DNA of 64,000 bases from Hyaloperonospora brassicae. Its lineage: Eukaryota > Oomycota > Peronosporomycetes > Peronosporales > Peronosporaceae. Of this stretch, positions 36,102-47,412 are shown one piece after another. Every line of letters begins with the position of its first letter. The stretch's first letter is position 1. Where the stretch lies: the NCBI GenBank assembly GCA_947650285.1, contig CANTFL010000106.1, positions 124,001 through 188,000 on the forward strand. Direction: 5' to 3'. The translations under genes and the position numbers were made by a program. The notes beneath the pieces were generated by a model. That model was not told the DNA's origin, searched no databases, and worked only from the letters and a program-made list of their open reading frames with translations.

Positions 36102-36749
36102 GTGGATCACCTGCTATACCCTACGCCGAAGAAGATTTTAAGTCGACCGAAAGAGAACAAAGTAGCAAGAAACAGCTCGATCCGAGACGAGGAAGTTGTT
36201 TCACGTGTGTCGCCACCACCACGTGTCGGTAACATGATTGAGGAGAAGGGAGGATGCGATCGAATACCCGATGGGCCAATGGAAAGAGGTGAAACGAATA
36301 CGGACAGGAATATCGATCGATCGCATGACAGATCGCGTGACATCTTTGACGACCTACATGTAAATCATCGATCAAGAAGAGTACTGCCTGTGGTTAACAC
36401 AATTCAAGAACAAACGACGAACGACGGATCCGGCAATCAGTTGAAGAAAGAGACCGGCCCTTCACCATACGTAAAGGCTGATGAAGAGATATGTCCGGAA
36501 GATGACCGAATCGAGGAAGAGCCGGATGTCTCTACCTATCGTCATGAAAGTGGGGAATTGTACGCCGAAGACGTGGATCAACACATGTCGGTATTGTCTG
36601 ACATTGTTACGCCTACTGCCGAAGTTACGATCGACGATATTCAGGTAGGCGATCCAAACGTACCGCTAACTGATGACCAGGAACGATTGAGACAACTGAT
36701 TTGTAGAAACAAGCACCTTCTCAATTATATAGGGAACGTACTTCCGTGA
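36102..36749 (+). pseudogene. Pol linker before RT, element C
   Basis: The 215-codon frame is charged and low in hydrophobic residues. It begins with DHLLYPTPKKIL, the end of the protease extension, and finishes with LTDDQERLRQLICRNKHLL, which directly precedes the RT in this lineage. A duplicated RDI/SHDRSRD stretch lies near 36310-36345. There is no catalytic motif. The stop at 36747 separates it from the RT. Confidence 0.6.
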
Positions 36750-37706
36750 GCCGCAGGGGGGCCGATTTGCGATAGTGGCGTGGGAGAAGCGAGCCCGATC
36801 GAGTAGATGGTACGGCCAGTAGCGCCCAAGTTTCGTGAAAAACTAAAAGATTTAATATTGGACTACAATCGGCCATTATTAGTCGACCTTCCACGTCACC
36901 ATGGGCTTCGCCGGTCGTCGTAATTATCAAGCAGAATTGCGAGGAAATTCGATTGTGTATCGAATATCGACGGGAATATTAGCTGACAAGGCTGATGGTA
37001 TATCCATGCCATTGATCGGTGAACTTTTAAAATCCCATAAATAAAGCGATGCGGTACTGATCACTGGATATGGCAAGCGAATTTTAAGTGGTGGAGATGA
37101 CGGAATGAGCGAGAAGTGTTTTTGCATTTATTACGCCATCCGGCCTGTTTGAGTGGCTGAGGATGCCGTTCGGGTTTTAAAATTCTCCTCATATTTATCA
37201 ACGCCAAATCGACAATGCCCTGTACGGTAAATTGAAGATCGGGTCCATTCCAGGTGCTCCCTCTATCGAATCGTCTGAACGGATCGATGTGTTTACAAAA
37301 GGAGGTCCGGACACCAGTCAAACACCATCTGTGCTAGGTAGAAGATCGTACATCGATGACATATTGATTCCAAATATGTCGTGTACTGCGTAAATACGAA
37401 AGCGTAGAAGTATATCCACGTGTATGCGACAAGTGGAATCTGCCGTTCAGCCTGACTCAAAGGCTTTGAGGACGGTGCAAGGTGAATTATCTCGGTCATC
37501 AAGTATCACTCGCTGGATTGGAAGCTCACCCGAAGGGTCTCGTGTCTCTTTTTCAATATTCGGTTTCCATGAACGCTGCGGTCGTTGCAGTTGTTTTTAT
37601 TAAATTAAAATACTATATCCGATTCATTGAAGACTTTGCAATATACGCATCAGTGCCCTACGAAGTACGCGAAGCAAATTTCCGCGAAATCCGCCGTATG
37701 GAATGA
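36750..37706 (+). pseudogene. Broken reverse transcriptase, element C
   Basis: Pieces in different frames read VRPVAPKFREKL (36800), then a degraded fingers segment. Near 37340-37370 RSYIDDIL carries the YxDD catalytic box with both Asp, followed by CDKWNL and NYLGHQVSLAGLEAHPKGL (37480-37540). YIRFIEDFAIYASV ends in the connection domain. The order is that of a gypsy RT. The middle is rearranged or heavily mutated, with many frame changes. Confidence 0.7.
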
Positions 37707-37772
37707 ATGGAGTCACCTATGCCAAGTAAAGAGATAAATGACGATCGGAGATGTCGGGTGGATTGTGATTTA

Positions 37773-38018
37773 AATCGAGTTGATGTTACAGGAGACGTTC
37801 TGAAAGTAAACGATCGCAAAGATCAAGGTGATAGCGACACAAATCGTATCGATGTTACAGGGAGCGATCCGTTTCCGAACGATCACAAAGATCATTGTGA
37901 CAGCTATCCAGATCTTATCGGTGTTATAGGAGGCGATCCGAAAGTGGACGATCGCAAAGATAAAGCTAATAAGTATTCAGAATATATCTGTGGAGCAGGC
38001 GGCGATCCAGCGTCTTTG
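37773..38018 (+). repeat. 69-bp tandem repeat, three and a half units
   Basis: Units start at 37773, 37842 and 37911, with a partial unit at 37980. In frame each encodes 23 residues of the pattern NR(V/I)DVTG...NDRKD...DS, rich in Asp and Lys. The array sits just after the RT, where this lineage has a spacer between RT and RNase H, and it marks the end of recognisable element C. Confidence 0.75.
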
Positions 38019-38029
38019 TAATAGAGCGG

Positions 38030-38880
38030 GGTTCAAACAAATTGCTGATGTGATCACGCATCTCCACTGGTGCCCATACAACCGACTATCGGAGGGGGTA
38101 CTCCGTTTCTTGCTTGATTCCCAACCCCACCTTTTGTAGACCGTTGGTAGGGCGGGTTGCACTCTTCTCGGTGGAAAGTGTCGATGCCTAGCTTGACCGT
38201 GGTTGGGGATGGGGTAATCGCGTGATAATCCCTACTTGATCACTGGTTACTTGAGGTACTCGATATTAATAACCCGAATCTCGTTAAGATCGTCATTTCC
38301 AGATGTAGATTTTGATCTGCTTGAACTCTCGATCACCGAAACCGTCTCGAGATCTTGATCTTCTTTTCGTTCTTGCTTCGTCCTAATGCAGTTGGACTGT
38401 TGTTTGTGAAAGTCCTTGTATTTACTTGGCCAAACAATTAAGGTGCTACACTTGAATAGACGGAGCGTGAATCTTGATCGTCGGGAGGCCAAAGATCCTG
38501 CCCGGAAAAAGCGACACATGTAACCTAAACTCTGTTTAGTGTAAGCTAAGTACTCTGCTAAATAAACGATATAGTTAATCTATACAGGAGTTACTTGCAA
38601 AGGATCTCCAGTCCAGCTTCCTTGTCTCTTGTACACCGTTTGTTCCTTGATTTATCACCTACGCCTGACTTTAATATGGATCCTGTATCCCCCACTCTTG
38701 ATCCGGAGCCACCTTTATAAGGACTCGGATTCTTCCCTCTTGGTCCTTAATCCTCTAATATCCGGATTCTGGATTCACTCCCAACTAGGTTACCTCACAA
38801 ATTAGATTTTATCTCAGATTGGATCCTGTAATGGGTCAGGTCCAGAAGTTGTGATCCATTCATCTTATTCCTACTTGACC
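38030..38880 (-). mobile_element. Inverted LTR-leader-gag fragment, family C
   Basis: On the minus strand, 38170 to 38040 aligns with the gag start at 32508-32680: GAGTGCAACCCGCCCTACC against GAGCGCAACCCACCTTACC, and further on a GGAGTACCCCCTCCG-type match. The initiator appears as ACG instead of ATG. The leader with AATTGTTTGGCC is near 38440, and the LTR part continues to about 38880. It therefore points toward element C and collides with its 3' side. Confidence 0.5.
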
Positions 38881-41800
38881 GAGCTATTGGTAATCTTTTT
38901 TTTTAGCTTATCTTCATTCTCTGGATCGCATTTCCACATTTCTGTGTATACATTGGAAAAGATCTAACGTTTTCATTCTCGACAGAATGTTGTATTCTGT
39001 ACATGTTATTCATACATATATGAAGTTAAAAACACATGACATCAAATTTTAATTACAATATCGACATCTTTAAGATAAAAATCGTTTATTTAATATTGTA
39101 TACAACACAAAAACAGTATTTTTGAGACGTTAAGATCTTATGAAATCCATCTTTTTAAATATCTATCTGCATATTATTTTCATATAATAGTATCTTAAGA
39201 TTTGAGTGCAACTTACCAAATCAATGTAATGATTAATAATTTGACTTTCAGAAAATTGGGTCAATGATACTACGTTTGCAAAAATATAATAATTGCTTAT
39301 ATGATACCTTTGTAAGAATCTAAATATCTTTTACAAGTAAAATATCTTAGATGTGGAGCTTGTAAACAAATTTTTTATGTAAATGTTTTGCTGAAATACT
39401 TTCCTAGAGCTTCTTAAAGCCCCGAAATTCCTTACACCCAACTAGAGGATATTTCGATAAAGCCTGATTGTTTTTCGTCGAAAACATCAAGCGTTATCTA
39501 GCACATCTAAAAAAAATATATCTTGATATATATATCATATATAGTTCTACTGCACCTGCTGCCCGAATGTATGCATTAAAGTGTGCTTGATTAAAAGTTA
39601 CGTTATGTGACAGCCATATAGCTATAAATATACTCAACCTTACAGAAAGATAAGCGCAATCGTATTAGTAAAACTTCTCATTATAATGTTTCATCCTGTT
39701 TATAATTCAAAACCTTGTTCTAATACGGTATATATAGAATGATGATAGACTACATAATTTTGAAAGTTCAAGTAAATAGGAAAGATTTTATTTTTCATAT
39801 ATCGACCTGGTCAGCTTGTATAAAGTCATACATAATTTCAAGCCTCAACGACGTTTAAAGTTATACGGCCGTAAAATTTTTTAATATGTTGGTGAAATTA
39901 GCTAGCTATTATTATCTTTTACAAAAACACTTTATCATTACGATCGAGCTTAAAACGTTGTACCGAACGAAATGTCGGCAACGATAAAGATAAACTTGAG
40001 GTGATGTACATTGACGATGTGTACAACTCGCCAGGCCCGTTTTGGCCCTAGCCGAAGGCTCTTCAAAAACTTGTCAATACAAATGTGGTAACTACTTACC
40101 CTGTATTTTCGTAGATCCCCATACAGCACATTGAGTCTGCAAAACATGCATGAATCCATAGCGAAAATTAAATATCGAAAGTTGATCTACATACACCTTG
40201 TACACCTTCCAGGAATGTGGTAGAAAATGCTTGGATATAGCGTCAAAGATCTCCTAAAGCCGCGCACCAGAAGCTTTAAAGGAGTGTAGATATCATTTTA
40301 TATATGAGACATACATGCTTGTCAGTGCTGAAGATAAAAAATGGTTCATATTATCGACAAATCTAGCTTTTGTGGTTGAGATGTCCGCTGTAGACTTACC
40401 CGTTTTTCATATTGAAGAAGCGTGTGCTTTATTACGACTACTTTGATGGTAATCGCCGATTTTTAGTTACAATTAATAAATTCGAATTGAATTTTCCTCG
40501 CGAAAATAGATCTATGCCTAAAAGTTTAAATTAGTGTGGCGTTGTGACGTTCGATAATATAGAAAGAACAAAATAGGTGTCTCATTGGCATACTTACTCT
40601 ATGCTCCTGTGAATAAGGGTGACAGCGCGTAATAAGGCACTGCTCTCACTTTGAACTTTGTCGTCTTTTAAAATTTCAAAAGGTTGTTTGTCTCACACGT
40701 ACATTATAATGATGTACGATAAGCGTACTCTACTATGGCGCAAATACGTATTGAATAATTTCACGCACCCTTATGAAATTAAAACGATTAAATATAAAGA
40801 TTTTGGAAACACATACAGGCTTGCATGTCAATATTGTAACAAAAATTACAAAGACACTTTGTAAATTTGACACTCATCTATACTTACATATAGTGATCCA
40901 GCTCATCTTTCATCTCGTGCATTTTATATGTATTAGACGCCATAATAATCAATACATTGAAATATATCAGACACATAGTACAAGTAATGACCTTTTGTAA
41001 TGTATTAATAAAAAGGTTTTTTGAGCATACAATTTTATATACTCCATTTCTTTTTATTGTATGCATGTATTAGGATCACCCAGTCATAGCTTAGTATTTT
41101 CACAAATGCTTCGAATAATCAGTTTCATCTGCTTTAACGTATATACAATCAATCCTTTTTGCTGCAATATATATTTTAGTGTAACATTTTAGCACACATT
41201 AATATTTTTTACAATAAAATCAATAAAAATATCGTTTATTGCACACATTAAAAATCATGAATATATCGCATGAAGAAGCAACAAATACCGAAAGTTTCTA
41301 AGAATTATTTGCCCGTTGATGCAAAATATTCGGTTGATCCAGCAGAATTAAAAATACTGATGGCAGCTTGTGCATTAACCTTTATTTCTAAATGGGGAAT
41401 TCAAATAATCTGCCTTTAGATTTACGCCATTTTTTATTTGACAAGAAAATGATCTGCTGATATTTCTAATTTACGCATTGAACTATCAAAATTTATTTGT
41501 AAATAGATGCAAACGATCTAAACTGCACCGCATAACACTCATTTTCCACTTACGGAATGTGTCGCTGTATTTCTGCCCTTTATTATTATTTTAGACAAAA
41601 TGGTACAGCATCGTGTCAAAATTATTGAGCTTACTTAATACCATAAAATATATATGAAAGGTACGACCTTAAGGAGCATTAGTTTGGCAAAATTTACCAA
41701 CACAAGTAAATAAGTTACTACAGAACTGACCAAGTTATGATACGTCGATTGCTCAAAGGCATGCTATAACTTGTAACAATATATATAGCAAGACAAATTG

Positions 41801-42756
41801 CTGGACGAGAAGATTAAGTATGTGCACTGTCCACAAGGTAGAAGACGTAACCATCGTTTTTGCATCATAACGAAACAAAGTTTTGCCAGCATTTCATATG
41901 TTTCTTTACCATATTTGATGGCAGAGCTCCTACCTGTCGATGCTGACATTCTTTGGTCCTGTTGTCTACTGTGGATTTATACATGTAAATCCGACAGCTT
42001 GAATTGGTATAATTGGTAAGGTACTGCTAATTCAATATAATATTATACTGTATAGCATCCGCGATAGGTATAACGAATTTTAAGTCAATTTTAAGATTGT
42101 TGAACAAATACAAGGCGCAATAGTATGCTATCCTACGCGCTATCAAAAGATAAACCAAAGATTTTGTTTGGAAGTGGAAAAGCTTCATTGCGACCTGATA
42201 GGATTTTAATACGATTAAAATCGTTGCGGCGAAAAATTTGACTCTTATACAATATCGGGCTGCTAAAGGTCTAAAGCTGTATCATATAAAAAATGAAACG
42301 AACACCCTAAATAATTGTCAAGTACGATGTTCTTTTTTATAAATAAAGACGACACTTCCATGTTTATATTTATTATGACCCGATCTTGTCTCAATGATTA
42401 TGTAAACGTGCCTACGTGCTCCATAGTATTGTGTGTATGGTGATGGCATTGTTTCTTTTCTTTACATCATATTAAATATAATTCTTCTTGTCTTGTAATG
42501 CGGAAATTTCATCATAATTAGTTCCGCATTTACATTTACTGACGGCACGTCTAATACATAGTCTCATCATTATGTTTGCCTTCACAACTTTTGAATGACC
42601 CAGTAAGGTACAATATGATGGATTTGTTTTTTACTCTTGACCTAACCTGAACTTTTAACACTCAGTCAGTTTAAAAGGTCTATAATGCACGAAATGCATA
42701 GCATACGATGAAGCATAACTATCGTACAAAATAACAAGATAATGAACGACAACAAG
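38881..42756. other. AT-rich gap without a supported gene
   Basis: Almost 4 kb of AT-rich DNA. Open frames are short (40658-40864 plus, 39950-40159 minus, 40773-41000 plus) and without motifs. A 49-codon ATG frame at 41270-41419 is Lys-rich at the start and has a hydrophobic middle. I cannot tell whether it is expressed. Around 40090-40145 on the minus strand a TTTTGCAG and a GTAAGT flank about 40 bases, like an exon with splice sites, but no protein family is evident. Confidence 0.45.
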
Positions 42757-43606
42757 TATAAGGGGGTAGCTCGTAACACGAAATTTCCATTTGTGAGAAA
42801 TGGTACTATAGAATATTATGTTAAATTTTAGTTTAACAATATCACCATCGCAGCAAAATTGTTGAGATGACCCAAAGGTCTACCCATTGGTTGGTATTGT
42901 GATAACATTAACCCTTTAACGCTGCTAGACGCGTGCAATAGGAGGTGAGGAGAACCCATCATACTTTTAGTTATATGGATTAAATAAGGTCAGCTCAAAC
43001 AGAAAATAAGAGTTATAGTGTAACAAGGCAGCCCGTTACATGAAATTTTTATTTGAGAGATAATGACAATAAAGGATATTATGTTGAATATTCTTTAAAC
43101 AATATCACCAATAGTGGTGATATTGATCGCTCGACCAATGAGTCCTCTCATTGGTTGATATCTTGACGATAATAACCCACCAACCCCCGCAAGACGCGCG
43201 CAATGAGTGGTGACTAGACGTCGTCATACATTCAGTTAGATTAGTATAATTAAGTTAAGTCAAACAGAGAGACAGTGGTTAAAGACTTAATTATATTAAT
43301 ATAACAGTTCCACTTTTCCCTAAGACAGTGTTGCCTCTGTCGTACCTACCGCTTCCTCGGTTGCCTCGTGTACGCTTGTCGATGCACGATACCCTTGCGT
43401 TAGGTTCACGCAAGGGTGTGCCCCGTTACATTTAAACTTAATTGTATTCAATGAGTTTTACTTTTTCTATCACTAGAGTCCTGCTTCGTTTGTTATATTC
43501 TTCCTCTGTTGATTGCTTTCACCTAGCAAGGCACTGACCTTCACTGTTGTCAGTGAAAATCAACTTTGTCTCAATGTCAAGTCGAAGTAAGCAGTGCCCC
43601 GTTACA
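42757..43606 (+). repeat. Solo gypsy LTR interrupted by another LTR
   Basis: The outer LTR comprises 42757-43018 and 43431-43606. Its left end TATAAGGGGGTAGC aligns with TGTAACGAGGTAGC, and its right end GTGCCCCGTTACA is exact. The core CTAGACGCGTGCAATAGG lies near 42925-42945. The two halves continue each other at ...GAGTTATA / AACTTAATTG..., matching the uninterrupted order in the LTR at 47413. Confidence 0.75.
43019..43430 (+). repeat. Inner solo gypsy LTR (412 bp)
   Basis: It starts TGTAACAAGGCAGCCCGTTAC and ends GGTGTGCCCCGTTACA, with the core AAGACGCGCGCAATGAG near 43190-43210. The flanking pentamers TATAG and TTTAA are each one change away from TATAA, the sequence expected at that point in the outer LTR. 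They are probably a decayed target-site duplication. Confidence 0.8.
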
Positions 43607-43707
43607 ATACCTGCTCAAAAAATTTTTAGTACGTATATTAGGTAAAAAAAAAGTCAATTTCACATTGGCGCAGCGAGCTGACTGATACAACCCGATAGGA
43701 GAATGAA

Positions 43708-44637
43708 TTAGGCTCGTTCAAATTTCACTAGGTAATCCGTACCGTGGCGAGACGCGAATCGTTCAACAAGAGTAGCGTATGCTGTGGTCCCATGTAGCAC
43801 TGATGCTAGAAACCAATTGCGAACCGACTTCATGTGCTCGGTAATTAGATCGGGAAACCGCTCATTAAGCAATTTGTTTTCGACCATGGTAGCCACTGAC
43901 TTAGTCTTGTCGTCTGCCCTTGCGATCTCAACCGCGATCACCGCATCGTAGAGTGGCAATGTTCGAAGGTCAGCGACGATATGATCGACGGCGGCATCGT
44001 CGGAGTTTGAGCGGACCTCTTTCATGTTGGTGAAAGACGAGAAAAGCTTACGAGACTTTTCTTCTAAATACGAGAATTTCACCGCACTCGATTTTTTGAA
44101 GATGTTCACGTTAACTCGCGGTACATGTTGTAGCGGTACATCTTCTCGAATCCGAGCCGAGATTTTAGGGATGGCAATCGCGTCTGAAGACTTCTTGAGC
44201 AGAGCGGATTCCACCGCGTCCACATATCCTTCCACCCCTGGAAACTTTCTGGCAGCCAATAGCACAAGCGATGATTGGGACGAGTGTAATTGGGCCAGCA
44301 GATTTACGATGTGGTCAAAATGCTCTTTACTTGGCGCCTTCATCTCGTGATGCGAAAACAGGTTGTATGCCATCCATATGAGGCCCTCTGCCTCTCTGCG
44401 TGGAATTTCGATCGCATGTGGATTCACAATGCCTCGAGCAAACGGAGCAGGATGGTAGGCCGAGCTCGCAGGAATTCTCGACATCAAGAAGGGAACATCG
44501 GCTGCTGGAAGCAATTGCTCGATGACGTGTGAGACGCGAACTGTATTCCATATTGGCTCGATGACACACCAGGCGATGTCAAAAGTGGCGAACAGCGTGC
44601 CACTAATGAAGAGCGCACGAGGATGAAAAAGCTTCAT
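43708..44637 (-). CDS. Secreted effector candidate with LWY-like helical modules
   Basis: An intact 309-residue protein. The open frame extends upstream to 44772, but that start is TTG. The first ATG, at 44635-44637, opens MKLFHPR followed by a hydrophobic run (ALFISGTLFATFDIA, residues 8-22) with a likely signal-peptidase site near 24, so secretion is predicted. The mature part is mostly helical. One module begins W88-x-x-Y91 and runs to about 150, with an LVLLAARKFPG-type segment. A second spans about 190-285, with LFSSF, LPLYDAVIAVEIA and W275. This spacing recalls the WY/LWY modules of oomycete effectors, which act inside host cells. No RXLR motif is seen after the signal peptide, and only RREAE at 80-84 is vaguely EER-like. 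It could instead be another secreted helical protein. It has no introns, and its stop lies about 100 bp from a nested LTR. Intactness is clear, secretion likely, effector function inferred. Confidence 0.65.
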   Translation of the reverse strand: MKLFHPRALFISGTLFATFDIAWCVIEPIWNTVRVSHVIEQLLPAADVPFLMSRIPASSAYHPAPFARGIVNPHAIEIPRREAEGLIWMAYNLFSHHEMKAPSKEHFDHIVNLLAQLHSSQSSLVLLAARKFPGVEGYVDAVESALLKKSSDAIAIPKISARIREDVPLQHVPRVNVNIFKKSSAVKFSYLEEKSRKLFSSFTNMKEVRSNSDDAAVDHIVADLRTLPLYDAVIAVEIARADDKTKSVATMVENKLLNERFPDLITEHMKSVRNWFLASVLHGTTAYATLVERFASRHGTDYLVKFERA

Positions 44638-47412
44638 AACGTGGACGGAAACGGGCAAGCAAACACGGTTAAGAATCCGATAAGCGACCTCGGTCAGATG
44701 ACAACCTTGCAGCAGGGCCCAAAACGATGAATGAAGCAGCTTTTGGTGATCTAGCGCGGCCAGGGGACACAATACGCTTCAGCTGCAGAACGATAAATGA
44801 TTGTTAGCGATGCTTCTTATCAGCGCTGCCTAGAGCGGACAACATATGCTGAAGTTGCAGGATGTTTAATGCTCGTCTTCGGACAAAAGTCATGCGACGG
44901 TCGGACGAGTTGGCGTAAGGATGTACTGGTCCAATCGTTACACCGGATACTAGCCTGGTCGGAAAGTAATGGTGGTCGATGCTGACATGTTGCGACAACC
45001 TGTGCGATGGCTGCTTACGTGCACTTGATTGGTTTAAAACGCTGTCGAGAACGGCTATGTCGGTTCGCGCCATAAAGTCAATTGCTCATAAACAATCAAG
45101 CTACATTGCACACTCTCTGTAAGCACTTGTCGATACATTCAAGATTACGGCTAGTGCCGGCCGTCAGAAAAAGGCACAAGGTCGTGCACGTTTCGTGATG
45201 TCAAACACACTCAAGGAATAATTCATTGCTCAACAAGCGCCGCCGTCTAGCCTCATCTGGCAGCCAAAAGTATAATAGACCATGCACGGATAGAGACATG
45301 AGCAACACAGTGACGTATAAGTTCATCAGATATTAATGCAGCGCGCCAAATTTTTGATAAATGATCGGGAAAAGACACACATCGCTGTCGATAGGATCTG
45401 TTGCACTAATGCAACCCGCAAAACTACTAAATTTGAAGCGCAGGCAACGTTAAGACGTGCGGTCTGCAATTGACGCGTCTTTGTCACATTCAATCGAGCA
45501 GTCTGATCAACGAATACACGCTCTTTCCACGAAGCGGATCTTTGATGAACGCGAGAGGTAGCGCCAGTGATAAAGCAAGCATAAATGAATCAGCGTTATA
45601 CATACTACTAAGACATTGCAGTTGTAGAAGGGATGCCAGATATCTTATGGCAAGACAAACAATTAATGAGTGTACAGGAATAATGTAGGCTCGCGCCCGA
45701 TTCACGCCGGGAGATCGACGAAGTGACGTTTCTTTAGGTGCACTTTGGTTGCGCACGCAACTCTCATTGTAGGGTGATAGCGCAGCCGTGACTTGTACAG
45801 AGCTTGCGCCACCACGGCTGACTCTGATTAAGACCGGACCAGACAACTTTCTAGAAGTGACACCGCGTCGAGGTCAGACCAGTTGTTTCCCTCACTTATA
45901 CCCGTAATGGTACCGGTGAAGCATATGCTTTCACAGCTGTCGCGAATAGACCCAGAGGAGCGAGTTTATGTCAAATTAGTATTATCAACTGGAAAAGATT
46001 ACAATATTGTCGAGCAGCCTAATTAATAGTGTCGTTTACGTATGTTATAGGAATTGATATATGCTGGTGTAAAATGTGTACCCACATCGGCTTTATAAGA
46101 CACCGGCACACTGCAATTGCGCATCCGAGTACAATAATGTCAACATACCGCAGTTGGTGATGGTGAAATATTCAGTGGGCGCTCAAAAATTTGTATAAAG
46201 TGACCGTCAGCATTTTCAAAGGACGACAGGTACGTATTGGAACCGCTATTCTGGTACAAAATATAGGAAAATCTGACAGAACATTCTAGCTTGTTTCTTT
46301 CAGCCCTAATAATTAATCTGCATGCATCTGATAGGTTATAAAAGCGCAAATTTTCCTTTCCATCTTCTTCACCCTTCTAGGTACGAGCATCCGGAATGTT
46401 CTATACCCAACAAATACAGGATCGTACCCTTGCAGATAAAAGTTCACTGACTTGTGACAAGGTCCGGCTTTGGTATGCAAACAAGAAATAGTCAGACTTG
46501 TGACCATTTCTGGCCTGACACGCAATGAAGATGATAGCCGAAGTTGTGTTGTCTGCTTTTTTGACATATTACCATCGCTTCGGGTCATACGCAGCCATCC
46601 AGACTCGCATTCCTTGTGTTCCTTTCAATCTGATATGCTATCGATGTGCCCGAAGCCAGGTCGACTCGAATGCTGCAACAGGCGTACATATACACGGTAA
46701 AGCTGACGTTGTCCTCCTAATGATACTCAGTGTGTGTGCAATTTTGAATATGATTTACGTAGCCAAATTGGCAATGCCGAAGTCGAGTGATCCGATCGTA
46801 GTGCGTTCCTTGCTACAAGATGTAGCCTTTATAGGTACGATATAGACGCCCTCGACGATGTGTTGTGGCATATCGTACCGCATTGTACCAGCCGCGTTAT
46901 CCGTCCACCCTCGGCGATGTGTTGTGGCATATCATACCGCAGTGTACCATCCGCGTTTTCTATACACCTTCAGATTATGTCATTCGACACTTCCTTGTAG
47001 GTAACGCGGCAGTTGCTGAAGCTCGCTACGCTGGGCATCTTTCTCTAGCGTCATTAGTTGTACCAAACCAAGACCAACCATCGACAAGTCACAGCATTTT
47101 CAAGGATGAAGAAAGCTAGGAAAGGGTTATCTCCCATACCGACACGATAATCCATTCGTAAATGCATACATTGCGCAGCCAACTATATGTGTCTGTGCAC
47201 TGAAATGTTTAAGATGTGGATATCAGCTATTGAAGAGGACGATTGTGAGACGTAGAATAGCGATAAGCCTAGATGGACACATCTCAGTCTAAATCACCCT
47301 TTTTACGATCGTCTTCTTCTTACAACGGAAATGATTACCATTTGTCAGCTTGATACTTACGTACTCGTACGCAACTTTGGCGAATTTTCCAACAAGCCGC
47401 CGGGATGCTACT
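44638..47412. other. Effector upstream region and unassigned sequence
   Basis: Just upstream of the effector candidate, a minus-strand ATG frame of 89 codons (44804-45073) is Arg/Ser-rich with no recognised domain. A plus-strand ATG frame of 106 codons (46525-46845) has a hydrophobic, membrane-like stretch (VVLLMILSVCAILNMIYVA) near residues 63-81. I cannot assign it, and it is bounded by stops and by a tandem duplication. The rest has no supported gene. Confidence 0.35.
46856..46973. repeat. 59-bp direct duplication
   Basis: CGATGTGTTGTGGCATATC starts at 46856 and again at 46915. The two 59-bp units agree at most positions (CGTACCGCATTGTACC against ATACCGCAGTGTACC) and are adjacent. A 59-bp unit shifts the reading frame, so if the stretch was once coding the duplication broke it. 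Confidence 0.7.

Larger units (their letters stand above)
31600..38020 (+). mobile_element. Decayed Ty3/gypsy element C
   Basis: This is a different gypsy lineage from A and B. It carries an LTR, a long leader and gag (32508-34700), a zinc-knuckle region (34734-34991), a protease (35399-36049), a charged linker (36102-36749) and a broken RT (36750-37706). It ends in a 69-bp tandem repeat. RNase H, integrase and a 3' LTR are missing. At about 38020 it meets an inverted LTR-gag fragment of the same family. Confidence 0.75.

Noticed and set aside
44638..44772. Upstream 45-codon extension of the effector candidate
   Set aside because: The extension begins at TTG, has no ATG, and would bury the signal peptide. 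The ATG at 44637 gives a clean secretion signal.
44804..45073. 89-residue minus-strand frame upstream of the effector as a second effector
   Set aside because: It starts with ATG but has no hydrophobic signal segment, no RXLR and no recognisable fold.
45490..45846. 118-residue minus-strand frame
   Set aside because: It starts at TTG, overlaps a plus-strand frame, and has no recognised motif.
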